NCBI GenBank assembly: GCA_013215165.1
Contig: JABSRG010000017.1
Span: forward strand, 1 to 53,001
From: Opitutales bacterium
GTDB lineage: Bacteria; Verrucomicrobiota; Verrucomicrobiia; Opitutales; JABSRG01
DNA length: 53,001 nt
Direction of reading: 5' to 3'
The translations under genes were made by a program, and so were the position numbers. Below the pieces are notes generated by a model, which worked only from the letters and a program-made list of their open reading frames with translations, was not told the DNA's origin and did not search any database. Numbering within the stretch: the first letter of the stretch is position 1; every line of letters begins with the position of its first letter. Positions 38,067-46,359 of this stretch are shown in pieces.

Positions 38067-39143
38067 TTAGGCATAGAATCCGCCTCCGATGAGACGGCTT
38101 CCATCGTAGAATGCGACTACTTGGCCGGATGCTAAAGCGCGTTGCGGCTGATGAAAGCGGATCGTGGCAGAATCGTTTCCAGTGGGAGTAAAGGTGACGG
38201 CTTGGGATGGATCGCGGTAGCGCGGCTTTGCTTGAATCTCGACAGTGTGTTCAAGTGTCTCATCTGCGTAGTGTATATGGACTACATCCATGGATTCTTG
38301 CCAAAGCCCGTCTGCGTTTGGCTGATCGAAAGCAACGTGCAGGCTGTTCGTAGGATAGTCTTTGTCTACAACCACATAAGCTTTGTTATCGGTATTCGAA
38401 GGCACGCCGATACCCTTGCGTTGTCCTATCGTGTAGCGGTGTAAACCCAGGTGTTCGCCGACGATTCTGTCCTCGTGATTGATAATTGGTCCGGGGTTGT
38501 CTTCGATAAATTGCCCGAGAAACTCGTTGATTTTCACTTCACCCAAGAAGCATATCCCCTGACTGTCTCGCTTGTCTGCGTTGGGCAGGCCAAGCTTTTT
38601 TGCAAGGGCGCGGACTTCGGGTTTTGTCAGTTCTCCCAGAGGAAAGCGCGCTTTTTGGATCTGTTGTTGGCGCAGGAGAGCGAGAAAATAAGACTGGTCT
38701 TTATTTCGATCGAGACCCTCGTGAATAAAAGCTTTGTCCGGTTCGTTAATGATACGTCGGCAGTAGTGACCGGTTCCTACTCCGTCGAAGCCCCGTTCCA
38801 TCGCCCAGCGCAAAAAGACTCCAAATTTCACTTCCCGGTTGCACAGCATATCCGGGTTGGGGGTCACCCCTTTACGATAACCTTCCACGAGATAGTCTAC
38901 GACATGAGATCGGTAATCTTCGATCAAGTTGATCACTTGATAATCGATCCCTAAGAGTTCCGCGACGGCCGATCCATCATCGATATCTTGCTGTGCGGGG
39001 CAGCGACCGAACACGTCGGTCTCATTCATCCAGACCTTAATATAGGCCGCGGATACATCGTAACCCGCCTCCTTAAGTAGAAAGGCAGCCACGCTGCTAT
39101 CGACGCCTCCCGACATCCCTACCAGGATTTTCTCTTTCGCCAT
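38067..39143 (-). CDS. mnmA: tRNA-specific 2-thiouridylase MnmA
   Basis: 358 residues from the ATG at 39143 (an earlier in-frame start adds 12 unconserved residues). The PP-loop GMSGGVDSSVAAFLL is at the N-terminus; the two catalytic cysteines are in NPDMLCNREVKFG and DSQGICFLG. The enzyme adds sulfur to U34 of tRNA-Lys, -Glu and -Gln. It is a housekeeping gene and stands alone here. Confidence 0.95.
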   Translation of the reverse strand: MAKEKILVGMSGGVDSSVAAFLLKEAGYDVSAAYIKVWMNETDVFGRCPAQQDIDDGSAVAELLGIDYQVINLIEDYRSHVVDYLVEGYRKGVTPNPDMLCNREVKFGVFLRWAMERGFDGVGTGHYCRRIINEPDKAFIHEGLDRNKDQSYFLALLRQQQIQKARFPLGELTKPEVRALAKKLGLPNADKRDSQGICFLGEVKINEFLGQFIEDNPGPIINHEDRIVGEHLGLHRYTIGQRKGIGVPSNTDNKAYVVVDKDYPTNSLHVAFDQPNADGLWQESMDVVHIHYADETLEHTVEIQAKPRYRDPSQAVTFTPTGNDSATIRFHQPQRALASGQVVAFYDGSRLIGGGFYA

Positions 39144-39186
39144 AACACTATTGAATAACCAGAGAATCTCCGTGTGCAAGGAAGTG

Positions 39187-39927
39187 CTATTCTCGATTCA
39201 AGTCCCAATTATAGGGTATATATTCAATGGGCCGATCGCGTGGGATTGCCGACTCCCTGTATTGGTTGAGAAAGCCGATTGGATCGTTGTCTTCAAAATC
39301 GTGGGCATACCAGTCGAGCAATGAGCTGAGAAGTACACGATCTTCCCTTATTTGTAAGCCTTCAATCCAGCCGGCAAAGAATAGTGTTTGCTCTTCTAAT
39401 TGTTCGTTAAGTCGTTCGCCATAGTATGGCTCTTGCCGTAAAGGGGGACAGCTGATGCTCGCGCAGTTCACCGCAAAGTGAATGCGAGGGTCTGGATATT
39501 CTTTCAATAGAATGCCCTTTTCGATGTCATCCAGCGATACAATGTCATCCCCCAGCTGGATATGCTTTTTGCGAAAAATCCCAAAATCCGGCATGATTTC
39601 AGTAACACTGTTAATCGGATAGTATTGGAAAACTGTTTCGATCATCGCTGCGTTGTATAGATTGATCAGGATTGCTTTTCGATCTTCGTAGCCAGATGTC
39701 TTTGGATAGGTTTCACCCAAAGCCGAGATATATTTTGACAGCTTATACCTGTCATTTGGGCTCTGGAACCATGTGGCATAGTCTATACCTTCGGCTTTGG
39801 CATAGACAGACAACAACTCTGCATATGGCTGATGGAGGCCTGATTCATTTTCATTCGCAACCATGAGCGTGGCAGATAGAGCAGCAGCTACAAAAGTAGA
39901 TTTAAAGAGATGACGAAATGGGCTCAT
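39187..39927 (-). CDS. secreted DUF547 protein
   Basis: 246 residues with a signal peptide (TFVAAALSATLMVA). The DUF547 core is clear: AILINLYNAAMIETV, 'LDDIEKGIL', FAVNCASISCPPLR and the closing YIPYNWDLN. DUF547 is found in many bacteria and plants; a papain-like or thiol role around the Cys in NCASISCP has been proposed, but its function is not settled. It lies 43 bases upstream of mnmA on the same strand and could be co-transcribed. TAG stop. Confidence 0.88.
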   Translation of the reverse strand: MSPFRHLFKSTFVAAALSATLMVANENESGLHQPYAELLSVYAKAEGIDYATWFQSPNDRYKLSKYISALGETYPKTSGYEDRKAILINLYNAAMIETVFQYYPINSVTEIMPDFGIFRKKHIQLGDDIVSLDDIEKGILLKEYPDPRIHFAVNCASISCPPLRQEPYYGERLNEQLEEQTLFFAGWIEGLQIREDRVLLSSLLDWYAHDFEDNDPIGFLNQYRESAIPRDRPIEYIPYNWDLNRE

Positions 39928-40058
39928 ATGGTTTTGATTCGTATTCGGTTTCTTTATTCCCGTTTCATCAGTGCTAGGAGATTCTGTCTCAGACTACATC
40001 TAACCTCATCGACGTTTTGCCTTTTCATACACTAAAGAGCTATCCACGGTCTGTGAGT

Positions 40059-40574
40059 ATGCAGCCAGACGATGCTCACGGTTCTTTTTCAAATCATCCT
40101 GTGTCTTCTCAGGACTTACACGCCCTGGTCACTGAAGAGACGCGTTCAATATTGCAAAAAACAATCGACTCTATCGGTGCGGATGAGGGCAGTCTCTGGT
40201 GGTATGATCAGAGTGATGAGTCTCTTGTAGTGTGTATTAATACTGGACCAATGGCTGATGAATTGGAACTAAAGCTAAGTCAGACTCTAGATTCGGGAAT
40301 TGTGAGCATGGTGTTTCACAGCGGAGAAGGTGTGGTTGCTAATGATGTGTCGTCACATCCCGACCATAGCAAACAGATCGACTTGGAATTGAGTCAATGC
40401 ACCCAGGCGATGATGGTCGTGCCGATCTATTTATGGGGTGATCTGCGAGGTGTTGTCAGCGCAGTGATTCTCAATGAAACAGGGCGCTTTGGCCTGGGTC
40501 ACCTCAAAGAAATGCATGACCTGAGTGCGATGTTATCGCGTTATTTAGAGGAAGATTGGAAAAAGAAGCCATGA
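40059..40574 (+). CDS. GAF-domain protein
   Basis: 171 residues from the ATG at 40059 (an in-frame ATG at 40017 is also possible). Residues ~30-165 form one GAF domain: ADEGSLWWYDQ, GIVSMVFHSGEGVVANDV, MMVVPIYLWGDLRGVVSAV. There is no output domain and no signal peptide, so it is a stand-alone cytoplasmic sensor, perhaps of cyclic nucleotide or another small ligand. Its TGA overlaps the start of the subtilase gene (ATGA), so the two proteins probably work together. Confidence 0.88.
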   Translation: MQPDDAHGSFSNHPVSSQDLHALVTEETRSILQKTIDSIGADEGSLWWYDQSDESLVVCINTGPMADELELKLSQTLDSGIVSMVFHSGEGVVANDVSSHPDHSKQIDLELSQCTQAMMVVPIYLWGDLRGVVSAVILNETGRFGLGHLKEMHDLSAMLSRYLEEDWKKKP

Positions 40575-41413
40575 ACTCGTGGCAATCCGAGTCGATTTGG
40601 AGTTTTGATGAGACCCGTGCTGGAGACCTCGTCGATGCCATGCGTTCAAGTCGCGGAGATGGAATCTCTGTGGCTGTATTGGACTCGGGAGTGGATAGGG
40701 GACATCCTGCGTTGTGTCGCAATAGAGGAGGGGAGGACTTCAAGATCCATACAGACGATACTGTAGTTGCAGTAGATGCCCAGAATGCTGGGGATGCGTT
40801 CGGCCATGGTACTGCGGTTGCAGGAATTTTGTGTCTCCTGGCGCCTGGGGTGTGCCTGGATAGTTATCAAGTTTTGGACGGGCAAAATCGCGGTCGTGCC
40901 GGGGCTATTTCTTCTGCAGCGCATCATGCTATTCAATCGGGCTCTCAGGTGCTTCACTGCAGTTTTGGTAGCCCGCTTTTGCAGCGTCTTTGGGTTTACA
41001 AAGACTGGGTAGACCGTTCATATCGCGAAGGCTGTCGAATCGTTGCCGCGGCAAGTAATCGAGATATTCAGCAAGAGGAATATCCTTCCAGCTTCTCCTC
41101 GGTTTTTGGAGTTTCTGCTTCGGAGCGAAGGGCAAAACTGACGCTGTCTGCCCAGCCAGGAACCTTTATTGATCTAACGGTCCCAGGTGAGTGGGTTAAC
41201 TGTCCCTGGAAAGGAGGCATCTGGCGTTCCATGACCGGTTCAAGTTTCGCCGCACCGATCGCGACTGCATTGATCGCGCGGGCCCTTGAAGTATGGCCTA
41301 ACCTGGGCTTTTGGGAGCTGAAGGCAATGCTTATGCGCCTTGGCGAGCTAGAGATCCCGCTATCATGTCTTTTCGGTGAAGAAGTGATAACGGTTCTATT
41401 TCCAGATCTGTAA
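40571..41413 (+). CDS. cytoplasmic subtilase (S8 family) without signal peptide
   Basis: 280 residues from the ATG at 40571, chosen for its ATGA overlap with the GAF gene. The catalytic triad is intact: Asp38 (AVLDSGVDRGHP), His79 (FGHGTAVAGIL), Ser225 (TGSSFAAP), with the oxyanion Asn in AAASNRD. There is no secretion signal and no long propeptide, so it should act in the cytoplasm. It faces the sigma/anti-sigma gene pair on the other strand. Possible jobs are regulated proteolysis or peptide maturation; neither is shown by the sequence. Confidence 0.9.
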   Translation: MNSWQSESIWSFDETRAGDLVDAMRSSRGDGISVAVLDSGVDRGHPALCRNRGGEDFKIHTDDTVVAVDAQNAGDAFGHGTAVAGILCLLAPGVCLDSYQVLDGQNRGRAGAISSAAHHAIQSGSQVLHCSFGSPLLQRLWVYKDWVDRSYREGCRIVAAASNRDIQQEEYPSSFSSVFGVSASERRAKLTLSAQPGTFIDLTVPGEWVNCPWKGGIWRSMTGSSFAAPIATALIARALEVWPNLGFWELKAMLMRLGELEIPLSCLFGEEVITVLFPDL

Positions 41414-41420
41414 CAAAAGA

Positions 41421-41660
41421 TCAGGCGATACGCATCGAGCGGATAAGCACAGCTAGACGGTTGATGCCTTCGGGATCTTGATGCAGTTTGAGGCAGATAG
41501 ATTTGCGCTCTTCTGCCCTCAGTTCACCTTGGGCTAGACGCGTTAATTCCTCATCGCTTACCGAAACAGGCGGCTCTTCGATGGTTTGCTGGCGACCTTC
41601 TGCATCGGGTGCCAGGTCCGCAATTAAGGCGAACAAGTCTTCGAATTCATTGGTATTCAT
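41421..41660 (-). CDS. small acidic protein downstream of the sigma factor, possible anti-sigma factor
   Basis: 79 residues with no membrane segment. The middle section 'DEELTRLAQGELRAEERKSICLKL' is like the helices of zinc-type anti-sigma factors (…LARGEL-EERR..), but the CxxC zinc ligands are missing. It follows the sigma gene on the same strand by 52 bases, which is the typical place for an anti-sigma partner. The similarity is by eye only. Confidence 0.6.
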   Translation of the reverse strand: MNTNEFEDLFALIADLAPDAEGRQQTIEEPPVSVSDEELTRLAQGELRAEERKSICLKLHQDPEGINRLAVLIRSMRIA

Positions 41661-41712
41661 TACAATATTTAACGTGGTAACGACATATACGCGCCGAGAG
41701 TCGCGATTTGCA

Positions 41713-42378
41713 TCAGAAAGTGAGTTTTCTTACCGATGCAGCTATTTTGAGCACATCGCTCCATTCAACTTCCAGCCAAGGCTCACGTTTTCGAATCAAA
41801 TTTAGTGTCTCTTCACGGATTTGAACCGCAGCTTTCTGAGTTATTCGAGTAATACGGGCATTGGAGCAACCCCAACACCGTGCGACTTCTTGGCGTTGGA
41901 TCCCCTCAAAGAAAATGAGCGTAAGGATAAGGCGTTCTTCCAACGGGATGGCTTCCAGTGCTTCTTTAAAGGCGTCTCGAATCATGCTGGTTACCAATTC
42001 CGTTTCAGCCCCTGGGGTTGTTTTATGTATTGGAGTTTCCTCGACCCTTCCGGGTGAAACCTCTGGCTCAGCAAGGTAGACGAGTCGCGACTGCTTGCGG
42101 TGGAAATCGATAAGGATGTTCAGCCCGATGGTAATGAACCAGGGTTTCAGTCCAGTCGCTCCAGTATATCGAGTCAAAATACTGATGCGCTCTGGATCTG
42201 AAGGAAAACACTTTTCCCAGATGCGGCTGATAACATCCTCTGCGTCCTGCTGCTTGACTTTACGGGAGAGGAAATACGCCATCAATCCATCCTGGATTTC
42301 TTTTATTTCTTCAGATGCACTACTGTCGCCGGCAAGCGCCCGCTCGGCGAGGTCAATATCTGCGATGTGTCGGCTCAT
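41713..42378 (-). CDS. ECF-type RNA polymerase sigma factor
   Basis: 221 residues. Region 2 appears in LMAYFLSRKVKQQDAEDVISRIWEK and 'LKPWFITIGLNILIDFHRK'. Region 4 is in LEAIPLEERLILTLIFFEGIQRQEVARCWGCSNARITRI, a helix-turn-helix for the -35 element. A ~35-residue linker between the regions is longer than usual. It converges on the subtilase gene and is followed by a putative anti-sigma factor. Its regulon is unknown. Confidence 0.88.
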   Translation of the reverse strand: MSRHIADIDLAERALAGDSSASEEIKEIQDGLMAYFLSRKVKQQDAEDVISRIWEKCFPSDPERISILTRYTGATGLKPWFITIGLNILIDFHRKQSRLVYLAEPEVSPGRVEETPIHKTTPGAETELVTSMIRDAFKEALEAIPLEERLILTLIFFEGIQRQEVARCWGCSNARITRITQKAAVQIREETLNLIRKREPWLEVEWSDVLKIAASVRKLTF

Positions 42379-42451
42379 TGGAGTGTTAAAAGATTTTTAA
42401 CGTCATGAAGGGGCAAGCTATTTTAGTTCTGTAACGAAAGGATGGGTACGC

Positions 42452-42481
42452 AAAAACGCCTTCCGTCAGGAAGGCGTTTTT
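42452..42481 (-). terminator. intrinsic terminator of rplU-rpmA
   Basis: Thirteen-base perfect stem, aaaaacgccttcc (42452-42464) and its complement (42469-42481), with a 4-base loop gtca. The A/T ends make it work in both directions, but on the minus strand it follows rpmA by about 30 bases. Confidence 0.9.
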
Positions 42482-42508
42482 GAAGTGAGATAATACGAGA
42501 AGGGGCCC

Positions 42509-42751
42509 TTAGCTAACGACATTCACTTTTCGGTGAGCTTTGTCGAATTCCACTTTGCCGTCAGACAGAGCGAAGAGTGTATGATCACGGCCGATACCTA
42601 CGTTTGCGCCCGGGTGGAAACGTGTACCACGCTGGCGAACGAGAATGTTTCCAGCTAATACAGCCTCGCCCCCATATTTCTTAATCCCGAGCATCTTGGG
42701 ATTACTGTCGCGGCCGTTCTTAGAAGTTCCTTGTCCTTTTTTGTGTGCCAT
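42509..42751 (-). CDS. rpmA: 50S ribosomal protein L27
   Basis: 80 residues: [20 protein letters not shown], then [22 protein letters not shown] and [12 protein letters not shown], diagnostic for L27. The N-terminus reaches the peptidyl transferase centre. It follows rplU by 27 bases in the standard rplU-rpmA operon. No obgE gene follows, as it would in many bacteria. Confidence 0.97.
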   Translation of the reverse strand: MAHKKGQGTSKNGRDSNPKMLGIKKYGGEAVLAGNILVRQRGTRFHPGANVGIGRDHTLFALSDGKVEFDKAHRKVNVVS

Positions 42752-42778
42752 CGGAGGATAATTTTAGAATTGATTAGG

Positions 42779-43093
42779 TTATGCGGTGATTGATTCGACC
42801 TTGATCACGGAGAGCGATTGGCGGTGACCACGTTTGCGCTTGTAGCCTTGGCGGCGCTTTTTCTTGAAGACGGTGAGCTTCTTATCGAGCTTGTTTTCCA
42901 GAACTTTCACTGTGACCTTAGCACCTTCAACGAGAGGAGTGCCGATCTTGGGAGCCTCGGAATCATGGATCATCAACACTTCGTTGATATCGATGCTAGA
43001 GCCCTCCTCTGAGTCGCGGAGGCGAGAAACTTTGAGGATGTCGCCTTCAGAAACTGTAAATTGTTGTCCTTGCGTTTTAATTGTCGCTTTCAT
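42779..43093 (-). CDS. rplU: 50S ribosomal protein L21
   Basis: 104 residues from the ATG at 43093 ([18 protein letters not shown]), chosen over an in-frame start at 43135 because L21 proteins begin this way. The basic [17 protein letters not shown] segment is the L21 rRNA-binding signature. First gene of the rplU-rpmA operon. Confidence 0.96.
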   Translation of the reverse strand: MKATIKTQGQQFTVSEGDILKVSRLRDSEEGSSIDINEVLMIHDSEAPKIGTPLVEGAKVTVKVLENKLDKKLTVFKKKRRQGYKRKRGHRQSLSVIKVESITA

Positions 43094-43184
43094 GGGAAAA
43101 GATTCGAAAAAGTCGGAAATCGACCACCTTGGCAAGAGTTTTGTAGAATCGAGGCCGGATTTCTCAGTTGTGGCCTAGATTTTG

Positions 43185-44504
43185 TCACCCGGATTTCTCT
43201 AATGTGGTAATCCAATCCGGCAGCTTTGCGTGGATTTTCACCTTCATGTTGGCCATTATGTTATAGAGGCCAAAATAGGCTCGATTTATGTAGAGCGCAT
43301 GTGGGTTGCCGCGGCCAGAGCTAATAAGCTTCCACTCTTCATCTCGGCTCGTCTTTTCAGAAAACGCCGCGATCTCGTCCATGTATTTTGGATCCGCAAA
43401 GTCGAATTCCTGAGTGTGAAATGGGCGTCCGAGTAGCTCGATGGATTCGCGAAAGATCTCAACAAGTTTACGGCGCTCCGCAGGTCCATCGTCCGGGAAA
43501 ACCAGATCCAACTTCTCGAGCATCTCGGTAAAGATCGCGTCGTCATAGAGGCGCTCACGATCCAGAAGCTGAAAATAATCGTAATAATAGTCGTCGGGAA
43601 CAACCTTGACACAGCCGAAATCGATCACCCAAAGAGTATTGTCTTTTACGATGAAGTTGCCGTGGTGGGGATCGGCATGGAAAGCGCGTAGAGTATGAAC
43701 CTGAAAGTGGTAGAACTCCCAAAGTGCTTGGCCAACGAGCTGACTTTCGGGGGAGCCGTCCATACGCTGAGCGTATTGATCGAGCATTTCACCCTCAATC
43801 CAGTCCATTGTGATAATACGCTCACTCGACATGTCGGGGTAATAATTCGGAAAACGGGTAAGCGGGAGGTCGGCAGATTTTTGTGACAGATCAACGGAAC
43901 GCTGAAGTTCGAGGTGGTAGTCGGTTTCCTCTAAAAGGCGGGCTTCCATCTCGACAAAATATTTTTCTACATCTGCCGAAGTGAGGTTGAACATCCGTGT
44001 AGCGAAGGGCTTCACGATGCGAATGTCTGACTTCAAGCTCTCCGCGACTCCGGGATACTGGATTTTGACAGCATAGGTATGCCCATCGCGCGTGGCACGG
44101 TGGACTTGCCCAATCGAAGCCGCGTTGATTGCACTCCGGGAAAATGAATCGAACATTTCGTCTGGATGCTTCCCGAATTGCTTCTTGAAAGTCTGAACGA
44201 CCAGCGGGAACGAAAGGGGCGGGGCCGAATATTGAGCCTGCGTGAATTGGTCCCGGAAAGCTTGCGGAATGATGTTTCGATCGAGGCTGAGAAGCTGCGC
44301 CACTTTCAATGGGCCACCTTTCAAGCGGCTAAAGGCTTCGTAGCTAGCCTTGGCGTTGTCTTGATTAAGTGTCTCCTTATCGGCTTTACCGACCGCCTTT
44401 TTGGCGAAGTGGCGTGCGTAATTGGAGCCTATTTTGACACCTGTTGATGCCAGAGTCGCCGCGCGTGAAATTTTGCTTTTGGGTATGCTGGATTGTTCCT
44501 GCAT
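43185..44504 (-). CDS. ABC1/UbiB-family atypical kinase
   Basis: 439 residues with family motifs in order: LKGGPLKVAQLLS (the KxGQ motif, here with Ala for Gly), AINAASIGQVHRA (Ala-rich loop), YAVKIQYPG (ATP Lys), LEETDYHLE, FHADPHHGNFIV (catalytic loop) and WVIDFGCVK (metal Asp). No membrane anchor is visible. UbiB/COQ8 relatives support quinone synthesis as ATPases rather than protein kinases. A TetR-type gene ends two bases upstream of its start, so both form one unit. Confidence 0.9.
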   Translation of the reverse strand: MQEQSSIPKSKISRAATLASTGVKIGSNYARHFAKKAVGKADKETLNQDNAKASYEAFSRLKGGPLKVAQLLSLDRNIIPQAFRDQFTQAQYSAPPLSFPLVVQTFKKQFGKHPDEMFDSFSRSAINAASIGQVHRATRDGHTYAVKIQYPGVAESLKSDIRIVKPFATRMFNLTSADVEKYFVEMEARLLEETDYHLELQRSVDLSQKSADLPLTRFPNYYPDMSSERIITMDWIEGEMLDQYAQRMDGSPESQLVGQALWEFYHFQVHTLRAFHADPHHGNFIVKDNTLWVIDFGCVKVVPDDYYYDYFQLLDRERLYDDAIFTEMLEKLDLVFPDDGPAERRKLVEIFRESIELLGRPFHTQEFDFADPKYMDEIAAFSEKTSRDEEWKLISSGRGNPHALYINRAYFGLYNIMANMKVKIHAKLPDWITTLEKSG

Positions 44505-44506
44505 GG

Positions 44507-45145
44507 CTATTGGGCGGGTTTGCCTATGATGAACCGGGCGAAGTCGAAGATGCTGTCTAAGACCTGGTTTCCTGTGAGATCAAAGGCGAGATTTACGGAC
44601 TTCTCAATGGCTGCATCGGTGCGCTCGAAGCCCTCAGATTCGTCATCCAAAAAGAATTGGGTGATCCAGAGCACGTGCCCGAAAAATGCCCTTGGGTAGA
44701 GATCGAGTAGCCGACCACGATCGGCGATGGAACCGTCCTCTTTTCCTGCTTCTACGACGCTCTCGGCAAATTCCGTAACCGCCGTTTCCATTTTTTGGAG
44801 CCGCTTACAACAGAGGCTTCCTGCTTCCCTCGGGAAGCGTTCGAGCGCAAACGTGCGGTAGTTTTTGAGGTTCTCTAAATAAGTGTAAGTAAACGCTAAC
44901 CACTTTTCACGAGCACTGTAGCCAGCGTAGTCTTCATCTGCGTTCAATGTTTCAATGGTGCCGCTGACGACATTTCCCCAGATCGATGCCTCCAACACGG
45001 ATAGTGAGGAAAATAGTTTATAAAAATCCACTTCAGCTATGCCGACGCCTTTGCAAAACTTCCACACAGTAACCGGTGGCTTTCCGTGTTCGAGCACGTG
45101 ATCAATGTAAGCATCGATGAATCTATCTCGGTCCATATCGGCCAT
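44507..45145 (-). CDS. TetR-family transcriptional regulator
   Basis: 212 residues. The N-terminal helix-turn-helix is in PVTVWKFCKGVGIAEVDFYKLFSSL, followed by an all-helical ligand domain. The turn sequence departs somewhat from the TetR consensus but length and helix order fit. It is first in a two-gene unit with the ABC1 kinase and probably controls it, perhaps in response to a lipid or quinone-related ligand. In-frame ATGs lie at codons 1 and 4. TAG stop. Confidence 0.75.
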   Translation of the reverse strand: MADMDRDRFIDAYIDHVLEHGKPPVTVWKFCKGVGIAEVDFYKLFSSLSVLEASIWGNVVSGTIETLNADEDYAGYSAREKWLAFTYTYLENLKNYRTFALERFPREAGSLCCKRLQKMETAVTEFAESVVEAGKEDGSIADRGRLLDLYPRAFFGHVLWITQFFLDDESEGFERTDAAIEKSVNLAFDLTGNQVLDSIFDFARFIIGKPAQ

Positions 45146-45252
45146 ACATCAACATATCGGCACAGGTGTTGAGTCAAATGAGGCGAAGATTTGGAGATTT
45201 GCTACTCAGGTTAATAAGTGCTTATCTGATTCTGCTAGTTTGTTCTGCAGAA

Positions 45253-45345
45253 TGGCGGAGAGAGCGGGATTCGAACCCGCGGTACCCCTTTTGGAGGTAC
45301 GACTCTTTAGCAAAGAGTTGCTTTCGGCCACTCAGCCATCTCTCC
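45253..45345 (-). tRNA. tRNA-Ser(GCT), reading AGC/AGU
   Basis: 93 bases with encoded CCA (45253-45255). Acceptor stem GGAGAGA/TCTCTCC, D-arm GGCTGAGTGGCC, anticodon stem ACTCT/AGAGT with loop TTGCTAA (anticodon GCT), a long variable arm (GTACCTCC…GGGGTAC) as in class II tRNAs, and a standard GGTTCGAATCC T-loop. Confidence 0.96.
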
Positions 45346-45659
45346 TCAATTGCCGTTGGACGCTTTTATACATTCGGAAGTTTTTGGTAAGATCAATAGT
45401 TTTGTGAGGCTGACGCGTTGCTTGGTCCGGATTTACGCTGTGCGCAAACCGGTCTTTTTGCTCGCTTTACTCGCTCGGAACCGCGGCTCAGCCCTCTCTC
45501 TTCTTATGAATTATAAGGCTGCATTCGACTCGCAATTCATTTCAGTCGCTTGAAAAGAGGGTCAGTTTGACGTTGAAATAGAGGGAACTGGGGGCAAGGT
45601 TGGCTTTTTAATGGCGTCAGCCACTACCTCATAAACACACATAATACCCAGACTGATTA
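45346..45659. other. intergenic region between tRNA-Ser and infC
   Basis: 314 bases without a credible gene. It must carry the divergent promoters for tRNA-Ser (minus) and infC (plus). I could not identify a clear -35/-10 pair, and there is no evident ribosomal-protein leader structure. The infC start at 45660 has no Shine-Dalgarno sequence. Confidence 0.6.
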
Positions 45660-46301
45660 ATGCCTAGACCCGGTAATCGCCGTTTTAAGTCACGAGATCG
45701 CGGCCCCCGCAGAAACGATAGAATCCGAGCACCCGAGATACGTGTCATTGGACCGAATGGAAAGAATCTCGGCGTTTTGGAAACGAAAACAGCCCTCAAG
45801 CTTGCCCAGGATGCTGGATTGGATTTGATTGAGATTTCACCGACTGCGCGGCCCCCTGTTTGCCGCATCCTAGATTACGGAAAATATCTGTATGAGGAGT
45901 CCAAAAAGAAGAAGGACAACAAGAAGAGTGGCACTTCCAAGCTAAAGGAGGTCAAGTTTCGGCTCGGTATTGATGCGCACGATTTTGATACCAAGATCCG
46001 CCGGGCGGAGCGTTTTCTTTATGAGGGAAATAAGGTGAAATTCACGCTCACGTTCCGCGGCCGTGAAAATGAGCACCGCGATTTGGGCTTTGGGCGCATG
46101 GAAAATGTGGTCGCTCAGCTAGAACACGTTGGAACGATGGACGCCGATCCCAAGTTCGCCGGGCGCAATTTGGGTATGCTTATGTCTCCGCTTCCCAAAG
46201 AGCGTCGCAAGCTCAAGCTTGGCAGCCTGGATGATGAGGTTCTTGATGACGACGATGACGAAGAAGAGCTCGACGAGGACCTGTCTGAAGACGAAAAGTA
46301 G
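45660..46301 (+). CDS. infC: translation initiation factor IF-3
   Basis: 213 residues. N-domain with [14 protein letters not shown] and '[26 protein letters not shown]'; linker rich in Lys; C-domain with [23 protein letters not shown] and [12 protein letters not shown]. An acidic extension of ~25 residues ([17 protein letters not shown]) follows the family's normal end. The start is ATG, not the rare AUU/AUC used in many bacteria for autoregulation. Genes for L35 and L20, usual partners of infC, are absent; an amidase follows instead. TAG stop. Confidence 0.96.
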   Translation: MPRPGNRRFKSRDRGPRRNDRIRAPEIRVIGPNGKNLGVLETKTALKLAQDAGLDLIEISPTARPPVCRILDYGKYLYEESKKKKDNKKSGTSKLKEVKFRLGIDAHDFDTKIRRAERFLYEGNKVKFTLTFRGRENEHRDLGFGRMENVVAQLEHVGTMDADPKFAGRNLGMLMSPLPKERRKLKLGSLDDEVLDDDDDEEELDEDLSEDEK

Positions 46302-46359
46302 GTAAACCTTCTCCTGGAAACTAACTCTTAAGGGCTGGGTTTATTCACTACGACGCGTC

